This document shows, one piece after another, positions 56,234-64,000 of a DNA stretch of 64,000 nt. A program made the position numbers and the translations under genes. Source of the stretch: Prochlorococcus sp. MIT 0701 (GTDB taxonomy: Bacteria; Cyanobacteriota; Cyanobacteriia; PCC-6307; Cyanobiaceae); assembly GCF_000760295.1 (NCBI RefSeq), contig NZ_JNBA01000027.1:62001-126000 (forward strand), read 5' to 3'. The notes beneath the pieces are model-generated. The model worked only from the letters and a program-made list of their open reading frames with translations. It had not been told where the DNA came from and made no database searches. Numbering within the stretch: the stretch's first letter is position 1; every line of letters begins with the position of its first letter.

Positions 56234-57562
56234 ATGCCCTTGTCCTGGCGCGATCCTCGCCGCAACTTGCTGACTTGTGCGGGCCTAGATCTGCTTGGCC
56301 TAGTAGGAGTCCTGGCTGGATTATCAAGCATCTGGTCACAACCGCTAACGGGACAGCTTGGCTGGATGGTGACGACGATCACGGCCTATTTGCTACTGGG
56401 CTGGCTGTTGGGCACATACACCCTGCTGAGCTGGCGCCGTCTGCCCCGCTGGACACTGATCCAACGCCTGGGGCTTTGCCTGCTGACCACATTGATGCTG
56501 GTGGCGATCCTGCGCTGGGTGATCAATCCACCACTAGACATCTGGCTGGTGTACCGCAGCACCCAGCTGTCATGGCTGCTACCAACAACACTGTGGTCTC
56601 TACTGGTGCGAGTCAGTTTGCGCAAGGGGAGACTTCAGGCTGAAGAGCCAAAGCTGATCCTTCTAGCCTCCGAAACGGAAGCAGATCAGACCCTTCAGGC
56701 CTGGCAAAAAACACCCACACGACTCATGCCTAAATGGCTACCTGCTGCAGAGGTGGCAAAACAACGGGGGCCATTAGTGATAGCGGTATCACCCAACATT
56801 AGGCACCACCCTGATTACAGCGAATTACTGGAAATATTTGAGCAGCGCGACCCCCGCGAATGCAACCTGACAACACCTCTTGCCCTTGCAGAGCGACAAC
56901 TCGAACGACTGCCTCCAAAGCTGCTGCCCGAATCCTGGCTGAGCTATTCCGAAATTCCCTGGAACATATTGTTCAGCCCTCAACGCCAACTCAAACGAGT
57001 GGCAGATGTGGTACTAGCAATGCTGCTGTTGGCAGTAACAACACCGCTATTGCTGTTGCCAGCGGCCCTGCTGATCTGGTTAGAAGATCGCGGTCCGATC
57101 TTTTACATCCAGGAACGCAGCGGCTGGTTAGGCCAGCCATTCATGGTCCTGAAACTCCGCACGATGAAAGTGCCACCACCTCATGCTCCCATCAGCTGGA
57201 CAATGCCGGGCGACCCACGCATCACCCGAATAGGCCACTGGCTGCGGCGCTCGCGCCTCGATGAACTACCTCAGCTCATCAACGTGCTGCGTGGCGACAT
57301 GAGCCTGATTGGACCGCGACCTGAGCGTCCTGAAATAGAGCATGAGCTGGAAGAAAGCATTCCCCACTACCGCAAGCGCCACTGGATGCGCCCTGGATTA
57401 AGCGGCTGGGCCCAGGTATGTGCCCCTTATGCCGCAAGTGTGGAGGATTCAGAGCTCAAACTCTCTTACGACCTCTATTACCTCAAATACTTCAATAGCT
57501 GGCTAGATCTCATGATCCTGCTACGCACAATTAAAACGGTGCTCAAGGTGGGTGGTCGTTGA
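56234..57562 (+). CDS. Polyprenyl-phosphate sugar transferase (WbaP/CpsE type)
   Basis: This 442-residue membrane protein starts a polysaccharide repeat by moving a sugar phosphate onto undecaprenyl phosphate. It has three to four N-terminal helices (about 10-140), a small soluble part, and a C-terminal bacterial sugar transferase domain from about 255 (RVADVVLAMLLLAVTTPLLLL, FMVLKLRTM, DELPQLINVLRGDMSLIGPRPE). The tail ends YYLKYFNSWLDLMILLRTIK, as usual. The donor could be UDP-galactose from galE or UDP-glucose; this is inference. Confidence 0.93.
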   Translation: MPLSWRDPRRNLLTCAGLDLLGLVGVLAGLSSIWSQPLTGQLGWMVTTITAYLLLGWLLGTYTLLSWRRLPRWTLIQRLGLCLLTTLMLVAILRWVINPPLDIWLVYRSTQLSWLLPTTLWSLLVRVSLRKGRLQAEEPKLILLASETEADQTLQAWQKTPTRLMPKWLPAAEVAKQRGPLVIAVSPNIRHHPDYSELLEIFEQRDPRECNLTTPLALAERQLERLPPKLLPESWLSYSEIPWNILFSPQRQLKRVADVVLAMLLLAVTTPLLLLPAALLIWLEDRGPIFYIQERSGWLGQPFMVLKLRTMKVPPPHAPISWTMPGDPRITRIGHWLRRSRLDELPQLINVLRGDMSLIGPRPERPEIEHELEESIPHYRKRHWMRPGLSGWAQVCAPYAASVEDSELKLSYDLYYLKYFNSWLDLMILLRTIKTVLKVGGR

Positions 57563-57636
57563 AAATCTCGCCACAGGCAACACGTTCAATTGCCAACGCA
57601 ATGACAAGCCTCAACTCCATGCTGCGCTGAAAAACC

Positions 57637-59829
57637 ATGACGGCTGATCACCTCGTTCTCGCCGGGGGGGGACATAGCCATGCCCTGATGCTGCGTCGCT
57701 GGGCCATGCGTCCCCAACTCCGACCTGCAGGACTGATCACCCTGATCAACCGCCACAGCACCACCCTCTACTCCGGCATGGTGCCTGGTCTCATTGCCGG
57801 TCATTACAAACACAGTGAAATCACGATCGACCTCCGTCGCCTCACGGACCGAGCTGGCGTAGCACTAATCATTGCCGAAATCACAGCAGTGGAGGCCCAC
57901 CACAATCGCCTGCTCCTCGCCAAGCGTCCTCCCATACATTTCCAACGAATTAGTTTCGATGTGGGAGCCGAAACCTTCAACAAGGGCCCATACCTTGAAC
58001 TAAGCCAGGCTGAAATGGCAATGCCAATCAAGCCTTTGGAGCCTGCCCTGGCCTGGCTTGAACAGCAAGACAGTCAGGTGCTGCTCAATGATTCCACGCC
58101 ACTGACGGTGATCGGGGCTGGCCTGGCGGGAGTAGAAGTGGCGCTCGCCCTTCGTCAACGCTGGCCCAAGCGCCCTTTAAATCTGCAGGCGCATCATGGG
58201 CAACCCAGACCAGCCCTAAAACAAGCCCTCTCCAGGGCCGCAATCGTAGTAGTGCCAAGCGGAACCCCCTTGAGTGGCCCCACCCTGCTCTGCACTGGCA
58301 GCCAAGCTCCCGCTTGGCTTGCTACCAGTGGCTTTCCCGTGGATCCCTTTGGGCGTGTTCGCACCACTAAGACACTTCAAGTCATCAACCATCCCCACTG
58401 CTTCGCCGTCGGCGACTGTGCGGTGATTGATAAGGCCCAGCGGCCAGCCGCAGGGGTATGGGCCGTGCAAGCCGCAAAGCCTCTTGCCCAAAACCTAGAG
58501 CGGCTCAGCCGTAGACAACCCACCCGTCCATGGCAGCCACAACAGCTTGCCTTGCAAATACTGGGAGGTCAGCTGACCTCAGGGAAGTTCACCGCCTGGG
58601 CTATTTGGGGCAACCGGATCATCGGCCCCCATACCTGGCTTTGGTACTGGAAAGAAGCTATCGATCGGCGCTTCATGGGGAGCTTTAACGAACTCCCAAG
58701 CATGAGCGGAGTTCTCAAGCGACAGGAGAACATGGCTTGCCGAGGTTGCGCAGCCAAACTGGCTGAGAAGCCTTTAAACGATGCCCTAAAGCAGGCAGGC
58801 CTTGGAGCTCTTGGGCAACAACCTGAGGACGCTGCCTTGATTGCCAGCACATCATCAGGCGACAGCTTGCTGCAAAGTGTCGATGGTTTCCCTGCACTGA
58901 TCAGCGACCCCTGGCTTAATGGTCGCTTAACCACACTGCATGCCTGCTCAGACCTTTGGGCCAGTGGTGCGCATGTGATCTCTGCACAGGCTGTCATCAC
59001 CCTGCCCAAGGTGTCATCTGAACTTCAACAAGAGTTGTTGGTCCAAACGCTCAAAGGAATCCAATCAACCCTCGAACCGCAAGGCGCCAAATTAATTGGA
59101 GGGCATACCCTCGAAGCCCGCAGCATTCCGCCCCAACCAATCAATCTTGGGATCCAGCTCACCCTTAGTGTTAACGGCAAGGTGGCTTCTGGGCGGGTGC
59201 CTTGGAGCAAAGGCAAGCTGCAATCGGGAGATGTCCTGCTCCTCAGCCGCCCCATAGGCAGCGGCGTGATCTTTGCTGCAGCAATGGCAGGAGAAGCTCA
59301 CCCAGAGGATCTCGACGCTGCACTTGCCCAGATGACGATCAGCCAGCACAACCTCCTGACAGCGCTGCGAAGCCTTGAAGAAAAACATGCAGGAATGCAA
59401 ACCATTCATGCATGTACCGACATCACCGGCTTCGGACTACTGGGCCATCTCGGTGAAATGCTTAGCGCAAGCAATCACCAACGCCATAGCGCAGGGCTAC
59501 AACCTCTACGTCTCATCCTCGAAGCCACCGCCATTCCCTCCCTGCAGGGTGCTCTGCTGCTCCTAAAAGCTGGCTATTCGAGCACCCTGGCCCCAGCCAA
59601 TCGTCGCAACTGGCACTTGCTCAATCCGAGCATCGACGGCGAGCCCGCACCGATCGAAATCGCACTGAACGATGTAACCCCAGGCAGTGCACACCACCAG
59701 GCACTGCTCGAACTCATGGTGGATCCACAAACCTGCGGCCCATTAGTCCTGGCCTGTTCAACCAAAATCGCCTCAGAACTTCTCAGGGATGGTCCTTGGC
59801 AACGCATCGGCCAGGTTCAGCCGATGTAG
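57637..59829 (+). CDS. selD: Fusion of FAD/NAD-linked oxidoreductase with selenide, water dikinase
   Basis: The 730 residues join an N-terminal pyridine nucleotide-disulfide oxidoreductase-like domain (about 1-365, LVLAGGGHSHALMLRRW, LTVIGAGLAGVEVALAL, CFAVGDCAVI) with a C-terminal SelD domain (about 366-730). SelD makes selenophosphate from selenide and ATP. Its catalytic region is ACRGCAAKLAEK with Cys and Lys, followed by SDLWASGAHVIS, LIGGHT, LSRPIGSGVIF and ACTDITGFGLLGHLGEM. In bacteria without selenocysteine, selenophosphate serves tRNA selenouridine (SelU). The oxidoreductase part may supply reducing power or sense quinone/NADH; the substrate is unknown. Confidence 0.9.
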   Translation: MTADHLVLAGGGHSHALMLRRWAMRPQLRPAGLITLINRHSTTLYSGMVPGLIAGHYKHSEITIDLRRLTDRAGVALIIAEITAVEAHHNRLLLAKRPPIHFQRISFDVGAETFNKGPYLELSQAEMAMPIKPLEPALAWLEQQDSQVLLNDSTPLTVIGAGLAGVEVALALRQRWPKRPLNLQAHHGQPRPALKQALSRAAIVVVPSGTPLSGPTLLCTGSQAPAWLATSGFPVDPFGRVRTTKTLQVINHPHCFAVGDCAVIDKAQRPAAGVWAVQAAKPLAQNLERLSRRQPTRPWQPQQLALQILGGQLTSGKFTAWAIWGNRIIGPHTWLWYWKEAIDRRFMGSFNELPSMSGVLKRQENMACRGCAAKLAEKPLNDALKQAGLGALGQQPEDAALIASTSSGDSLLQSVDGFPALISDPWLNGRLTTLHACSDLWASGAHVISAQAVITLPKVSSELQQELLVQTLKGIQSTLEPQGAKLIGGHTLEARSIPPQPINLGIQLTLSVNGKVASGRVPWSKGKLQSGDVLLLSRPIGSGVIFAAAMAGEAHPEDLDAALAQMTISQHNLLTALRSLEEKHAGMQTIHACTDITGFGLLGHLGEMLSASNHQRHSAGLQPLRLILEATAIPSLQGALLLLKAGYSSTLAPANRRNWHLLNPSIDGEPAPIEIALNDVTPGSAHHQALLELMVDPQTCGPLVLACSTKIASELLRDGPWQRIGQVQPM

Positions 59830-59857
59830 TGGTTGCTGCTCATTCAATTGATGTTGG

Positions 59858-61387
59858 CTACTGAGAGTCTCCGACAGTGGACGTCATCAGCGTGCAACGC
59901 AACACGCGCGTGTACTCAATCTGTGGGCCATCCTCCCGACATGTATACCCACCTCGTTCAGCTCTCTTGATCAGGGGCTTGAGCCGACGATGCATTGATT
60001 GGTCAGGACCGCTACTCGCAAGCCAGATAACCGATGGCAAAGGGGGGTTATCTAGTCGTTTCTGCAGCGCAGCACCATCACCCCAAGGCATTGGATTTCT
60101 AAGCATTCGACCCGCCGCAACTTCCATATGATCACTCAAATTAAGCAGCCTCGACCGCCGTCCATAGCGCTCCACTTGGCCAGCTAGTGACTGGCTAATC
60201 GCACGAAAATTGTCTTGTTCCCTACCACCGGCACCGCCGAGCCCAGGATGAAGCCCTATATAGCTCTGCTGCCACCACAAAACAGTTAGGGCCGTCAAAG
60301 CGACAAGAGCCAAGGCACTACCTCGGAGGTTGAGTCGAAGCCCCCCCAACTTCACCGCAATCAAAGGCAGAGCTGCCGGCACCAGCACCACGAAGTAGCG
60401 GCTAAAAGCCAACGGCTTCACAAACGACACAGCCACTACTGCCAGAAGCATCAACGCGGATGGAATCAAACCGCTCTGATCCAAAAGAGAACCAGCAACT
60501 ACAGCTGGCTGTAAATCCCTTCTATAGCCATCATCACCATCATGACCAGCAGCCAGTCGCCCCCATCGACGCAAAGCCAGCATCAGCAAGACAAACAACC
60601 CAATTTTCGGCAAAGGCCAAGGACCAAGGGCCCTTGCCAAGGTCTCCTCAAGCAGAGCGAAATCTGGCTGAGCCAACCAGCCACCCGTGGAATCACGAAA
60701 AAGATAAGCAGCCGCGTAAGCAATCCAAACCAAAGCAGGAAGCACAGCCAGTGTGGCTATGCCGCCCAGCCGCCAGCGCTGCTGCCATAGATCCCAAGCC
60801 GCCGCCGCCGCAAACAAAAAAAGACCATAGAAATGTGTCAGTGCTGCAAGGCAAACCGTGATGCCATACAACAGAAGATCTCTTGCAAAAACAGTGCTTG
60901 ATCCCACTGACTGCAAAAGCCGACGCCGCCACCACCAAGCAAGTCCCACAAACAACACCAAAAGGGCATAACTCTTGCCTTCGATCGCAAAACGCACCGG
61001 ATAAGGACTGCAAAAAGCCAGCAATGCCGCAAGGCACAAACTCCGACCCCGCGACACCCCTAGCGCCTGAGCCAAGGCGCCTGCCTGAAACACCATCACG
61101 ATTCCACCAAGCCCATAGGCCAGCCAGGAAAGCAATCGCAACGTCACAGCGTTCTGACCAACGCTCTGACCCCAGAACCAGAGCAGGCTGTAATAAACAG
61201 GCGGATGGGTGTCATTGCGGAGCATTGCCAACAGATCCCTAAAACTCGGCTGAAAACTCTTGCCAACGCTGTAAAGCTCATCACTCCACAAGCTGGTGAC
61301 ATCCACCAACAAAAGAGCCTTAAAGGCAAATGCCACACAGACCAGGATGACCACTACTCCCAGCCCAAAGCGCCGCCAGAACAACAT
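59858..61387 (-). CDS. GT-C fold membrane glycosyltransferase (PMT-like), second copy
   Basis: This 509-residue protein has about ten or more membrane helices and the motifs VTSLWSDELYSVGKSFQPS, DTHPPVYYSLL and IEGKSYALLVLF, as in GT-C transferases that use polyprenyl-phosphate sugars. The C-terminal part is a soluble domain (about 400-509). It is a clear paralogue of the protein at 30979-32499, with the same motif order and RYF-VVL-PA near residue 330. I use the ATG at 61387, which shares a base with the cca stop; a GTG at 61390 also fits. Its composition is GC-balanced, unlike the AT-rich copy. Confidence 0.86.
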   Translation of the reverse strand: MLFWRRFGLGVVVILVCVAFAFKALLLVDVTSLWSDELYSVGKSFQPSFRDLLAMLRNDTHPPVYYSLLWFWGQSVGQNAVTLRLLSWLAYGLGGIVMVFQAGALAQALGVSRGRSLCLAALLAFCSPYPVRFAIEGKSYALLVLFVGLAWWWRRRLLQSVGSSTVFARDLLLYGITVCLAALTHFYGLFLFAAAAAWDLWQQRWRLGGIATLAVLPALVWIAYAAAYLFRDSTGGWLAQPDFALLEETLARALGPWPLPKIGLFVLLMLALRRWGRLAAGHDGDDGYRRDLQPAVVAGSLLDQSGLIPSALMLLAVVAVSFVKPLAFSRYFVVLVPAALPLIAVKLGGLRLNLRGSALALVALTALTVLWWQQSYIGLHPGLGGAGGREQDNFRAISQSLAGQVERYGRRSRLLNLSDHMEVAAGRMLRNPMPWGDGAALQKRLDNPPLPSVIWLASSGPDQSMHRRLKPLIKRAERGGYTCREDGPQIEYTRVLRCTLMTSTVGDSQ

Positions 61388-62646
61388 CACCTCAACGCCA
61401 CCTGCTTATCGATCAACTCCAGCCTGAGCCGCTGTAATTCGGCCCCCAAAGCCGGACCGGGTCGCCAGCCCTGATCAATCAGGGCCTGTGCCGATACAGG
61501 AGATTTCACCTGCCGCCAACGCCCCCACCAACGCAGCAAGGGTCGCCACATCGGTACACCCAAACAAACGCAAAGAGCAACCGCCTCTGGCTGCCAACCA
61601 TTGGCCTCCAAGGTTTCGCACCAGCGAGCGGGCGACCACGTCGACAAACTCTCAGCGACCTCTAGCGAAGCCAACAAAATCTGCAATTCGGCGGCTTCCG
61701 CCAACAACCTTTGCTGCAATTGTGGCAACTGCAACCGTTCTGCCATAGCCAGAGGATCCGCAGCTCCAGCCACCAATGCTGTCAGCAGCGGCAGCCCCAA
61801 ACGCCAGGCCCTGCGCATTCGACGATGCCAGTTTTGATCAGCCTGAAGGCCCTCATCAAGTAACACCAGAGCTCCCCAGTCCTGCAAATGAGCCACTGCC
61901 TTCTGCCAAGGCTCCCTTTCAAATAACAACTCCAGCTCCATCCGCAACCGCGTGGAAAGGGCTGGCGGTGCCAGCTTCGGCGCTTCGCCAGGACGCCAAG
62001 CCCAAGGCCAGGATTGAAGAGTGGAGCGCACCTGAGCAAGAGCCTCAGGCGCCAATACAAAACCAAGCCGGGCCGCATAACGAGCCCCTCGAACGACTCG
62101 CGTCGGATCATCCGCGACACTGTTTGAGTGTAAAAAAGCCAGCTGACGCATGGCTAAAGCCGCCCAACCATCATGGGGATCCAACAAGGTCATCCCTGGT
62201 AACTCCAAAGCCATGGCATTCACCGTGAAGTCCCTTCGGGCTAAGTCTTCTTCGAGATGACCTTCCGTGACCTGCGGGTTTTGTCCAGGAGCTGCATAGG
62301 TTTCTTGCCGAGCAGTGGCTAAATCAAGCAATACGCCATCAACCACAAGTTCCACCGTTCCGTAAGCCCCATGCACACGCAGCTGCGGCAACTGCTCTGG
62401 CCCTAAATGACGGCGAAGCGCCTTGGCTAAAACCACCGCTGAACCCTCCACCACCAAATCGAGATCAGGCAAACCTCGCCAGGGATCACAATGAACCCGA
62501 TGCAACAGGCCATCTCGAACCGCACCACCCACCAAGGCAAGGCGTTTAATCCCAACCTCTGACGCAACTTGCTGCAGTACCGCCAACAAACCCATTGGCA
62601 AGCCTGGTCCATCGAATCCAGGCTCTGGCTTCACCAGACTCTCCAT
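61387..62646 (-). CDS. cca: CCA tRNA nucleotidyltransferase
   Basis: This 419-residue enzyme adds or repairs the 3' CCA of tRNA, which fits the lack of an encoded CCA in tRNA-Met. The class II head domain shows LALVGGAVRDGLL and PDLDLVVEGSAVVLAKAL (DxD metal pair), then RRDFTVNAMAL, LHSNSVADDPTRVVRGARYAAR. The C-terminal tail region is less conserved. The start is the ATG at 62646, divergent from kdsD. Confidence 0.93.
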   Translation of the reverse strand: MESLVKPEPGFDGPGLPMGLLAVLQQVASEVGIKRLALVGGAVRDGLLHRVHCDPWRGLPDLDLVVEGSAVVLAKALRRHLGPEQLPQLRVHGAYGTVELVVDGVLLDLATARQETYAAPGQNPQVTEGHLEEDLARRDFTVNAMALELPGMTLLDPHDGWAALAMRQLAFLHSNSVADDPTRVVRGARYAARLGFVLAPEALAQVRSTLQSWPWAWRPGEAPKLAPPALSTRLRMELELLFEREPWQKAVAHLQDWGALVLLDEGLQADQNWHRRMRRAWRLGLPLLTALVAGAADPLAMAERLQLPQLQQRLLAEAAELQILLASLEVAESLSTWSPARWCETLEANGWQPEAVALCVCLGVPMWRPLLRWWGRWRQVKSPVSAQALIDQGWRPGPALGAELQRLRLELIDKQVALR

Positions 62647-62665
62647 GGCGGTGGTATGCAGGAGA

Positions 62666-63688
62666 ATGACCGCATCATCACGAACTTACAGTTTGTCTGC
62701 CCTCACCCGCTGCCTGCAGGAAGAGGCTGCCGCCATCGCCGTCGCTGCCGAACGACTCAGCAGCAGCCAGGTGGAAAAGGCATTGGTCTTGCTTGAACGC
62801 TGTGGTGATCAACGCGCCAAATTGGTGATCACCGGCGTAGGCAAAAGCGGCATCGTTGCACGCAAAATTGCTGCCACCTTTTCCTCGATCGGCCTGATGG
62901 CCCTTTACCTAAACCCCCTCGATGCAATGCATGGCGATCTGGGAGTGGTAGCCCAAGAGGACGTCTGCCTACTGCTCTCCAACAGCGGTGAAACTGCTGA
63001 ACTGTTAGAAGTGCTTCCCCACCTCAAACGACGTGGCACCGCTCGCATCGCTCTGGTTGGAAAGCCCGACTCATCACTTGCTCGCGGTAGTGACGTGGTG
63101 CTTGAAGCAAGTGTTGATCGAGAAGTGTGTCCTTTGAATCTTGCCCCCACCGCCAGCACGGCGGTGGCCATGGCGATCGGTGATGCCCTTGCTGCCATAT
63201 GGATGGAACGTCGCAACATCTCACCTGCAGACTTCGCGTTCAACCACCCAGCCGGTTCGCTCGGCAAACAGCTCACCCTCACCACTTCGGACCTAATGGT
63301 GCCAGTTAAAAAGGTCCAACCACTAAAACCCAACAACAGTCTGCAAGAAGTGATCTGCAGACTGACCCAAGATGGTATTGGCAGTGGCTGGGTGGAAGAC
63401 CCCTCCACCGCCGGGCTGCTGCTGGGCCTCATTACCGATGGTGATTTACGCCGCGCCTTGCGTGATCACAGTGCCGAGAATTGGGCCAGCCTCAGTGCCG
63501 CTGACCTGATGACAGCCGATCCAATCACCGTGGACGCTGATCTCCTCGCAGTCGAAGCGATCAAGCAGATGGAATGCAACCGTCGCAAACCCATCTCAGT
63601 ACTGCCCGTCGTAGGCCCTGACAGCTCAGGCAATCTGTTGCTCGGACTACTACGGCTTCATGATCTGGTTCAAGCAGGGCTGACATGA
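62666..63688 (+). CDS. kdsD: Arabinose-5-phosphate isomerase
   Basis: KdsD (KpsF/GutQ) interconverts ribulose-5-phosphate and arabinose-5-phosphate, the first step toward the sugar acid KDO. The 340 residues from the ATG at 62666 have an N-terminal SIS domain (KLVITGVGKSGIVARKIAATFSS and LNPLDAMHGDLGVV) and a CBS pair (about 200-335, DLMVPVKKVQPLKP and TADPITVDADLLAVEAIKQM). The frame opens at 62645, but the first seven codons overlap the cca start. It overlaps kdsC by 4 bp. Confidence 0.94.
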   Translation: MTASSRTYSLSALTRCLQEEAAAIAVAAERLSSSQVEKALVLLERCGDQRAKLVITGVGKSGIVARKIAATFSSIGLMALYLNPLDAMHGDLGVVAQEDVCLLLSNSGETAELLEVLPHLKRRGTARIALVGKPDSSLARGSDVVLEASVDREVCPLNLAPTASTAVAMAIGDALAAIWMERRNISPADFAFNHPAGSLGKQLTLTTSDLMVPVKKVQPLKPNNSLQEVICRLTQDGIGSGWVEDPSTAGLLLGLITDGDLRRALRDHSAENWASLSAADLMTADPITVDADLLAVEAIKQMECNRRKPISVLPVVGPDSSGNLLLGLLRLHDLVQAGLT

Positions 63689-64000
63689 GCGGCACCACCC
63701 TGATCTCTCGAACCAACCCCCGTTACTGGAACCGAGAGCTGCAATGGCGACTGCAGTGGAAGGCATTAGCTTCCATCGATCTACTGGTGATGGATGTTGA
63801 TGGAGTACTTACCGATGGTGGGCTATGGCTTGATGCTCACGGCGAACTGCAAAAGCGATTTGATGTGCGCGATGGACTGGGACTACGACTGCTCCAACAA
63901 GAAGGCCTGATACTGGCCTTGCTGAGCGGTGGCAAAGGAGGAGCGACCGATGCGCGCGCCAAGCAGCTCGGCATTCAGCATTGCTTAGTGGGAATCAAAG
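63685..64000 (+). CDS. kdsC: 3-deoxy-manno-octulosonate 8-phosphate phosphatase, truncated by window end
   Basis: The visible 105 residues have LLVMDVDGVLTDGGLWLDAHGE, the HAD nucleophile Asp motif of KdsC, and RDGLGLRLLQQEGLILALLSGG. This family removes the phosphate from KDO-8-phosphate. It begins inside the kdsD stop (ATGA) and runs off the right edge, so its 3' end is not seen. Confidence 0.92.
   Translation, partial: MSGTTLISRTNPRYWNRELQWRLQWKALASIDLLVMDVDGVLTDGGLWLDAHGELQKRFDVRDGLGLRLLQQEGLILALLSGGKGGATDARAKQLGIQHCLVGIK

Overview
The window reads as a chromosomal segment of a marine picocyanobacterium (Prochlorococcus/Synechococcus cluster 5.1). Evidence is psbK, the rubA-ycf48-psbEFLJ photosystem II cluster, the ndhC-ndhK-ndhJ trio of the NDH-1 complex, chlD of chlorophyll synthesis, an Amt1 ammonium transporter, DUF1997, DUF3155 and TM0106-type proteins, and the short gaps and many 1-4 bp gene overlaps of a compact genome. 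Base composition looks close to balanced in the genes and AT-rich in several gaps. A low-light IV Prochlorococcus (MIT9303/MIT9313-like) is my best guess, but the sequence alone does not prove it.

Layout. 1-16.9 kb: sfsA, amt1, ispH, a DUF1997 gene, a DoxX gene, purH, a carboxylesterase, a DUF3155 gene, a histidine kinase (Hik2/CSK-like), cobS, tgt, psbK, a WecG-type glycosyltransferase, a Gfo/Idh oxidoreductase, a CBS/CorC membrane protein, tRNA-Met, a secreted hypothetical, pyrE and ygfZ. 16.9-18.2 kb: an AT-rich insert with a frameshifted phosphotransferase-type kinase. 18.2-30.7 kb: a RecB-like nuclease, a phosphohexomutase overlapping rdgB, an MscS channel remnant, an MFS transporter, a SIMPL protein, a small RTX-repeat protein, then the leftward run fabI-hisB-carotenoid oxygenase, a lipoprotein-like gene, a thioredoxin-fold protein and a DegT aminotransferase. 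31-44.6 kb: a GT-C glycosyltransferase, a Nudix hydrolase, folK back to back with chlD, an exported nucleoside hydrolase, an Mce/ABC lipid transport pair, a CofD/YvcK protein, ndhJ-ndhK-ndhC read leftward, and rubA-ycf48-psbEFLJ read rightward. 44.7-50.3 kb: mtnP, mtnA and a large aldolase/short-chain dehydrogenase fusion separated by AT-rich gaps. 50.3-64 kb: a cell-surface polysaccharide set (UDP-glucuronate 4-epimerase, an animal-type UDP-glucose dehydrogenase, galE, a polyprenyl-phosphate sugar transferase, a second GT-C glycosyltransferase, kdsD and a truncated kdsC) interleaved with hisS, a SelD fusion and cca.

The main themes are photosynthetic electron transport assembly, nucleotide and cofactor biosynthesis, and surface glycan synthesis. 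The most interesting hypothesis is that mtnP, mtnA and the aldolase/dehydrogenase fusion form a short salvage route for methylthioadenosine or 5'-deoxyadenosine that ends in DHAP plus an aldehyde (a DHAP shunt) instead of the full methionine salvage cycle. Other points worth checking are the frameshifted kinase, the MscS fragment, a 35-bp tandem repeat ahead of the histidine kinase, the two diverged GT-C paralogues and the oxidoreductase-SelD fusion. I found no rRNA, CRISPR array, insertion sequence or prophage.
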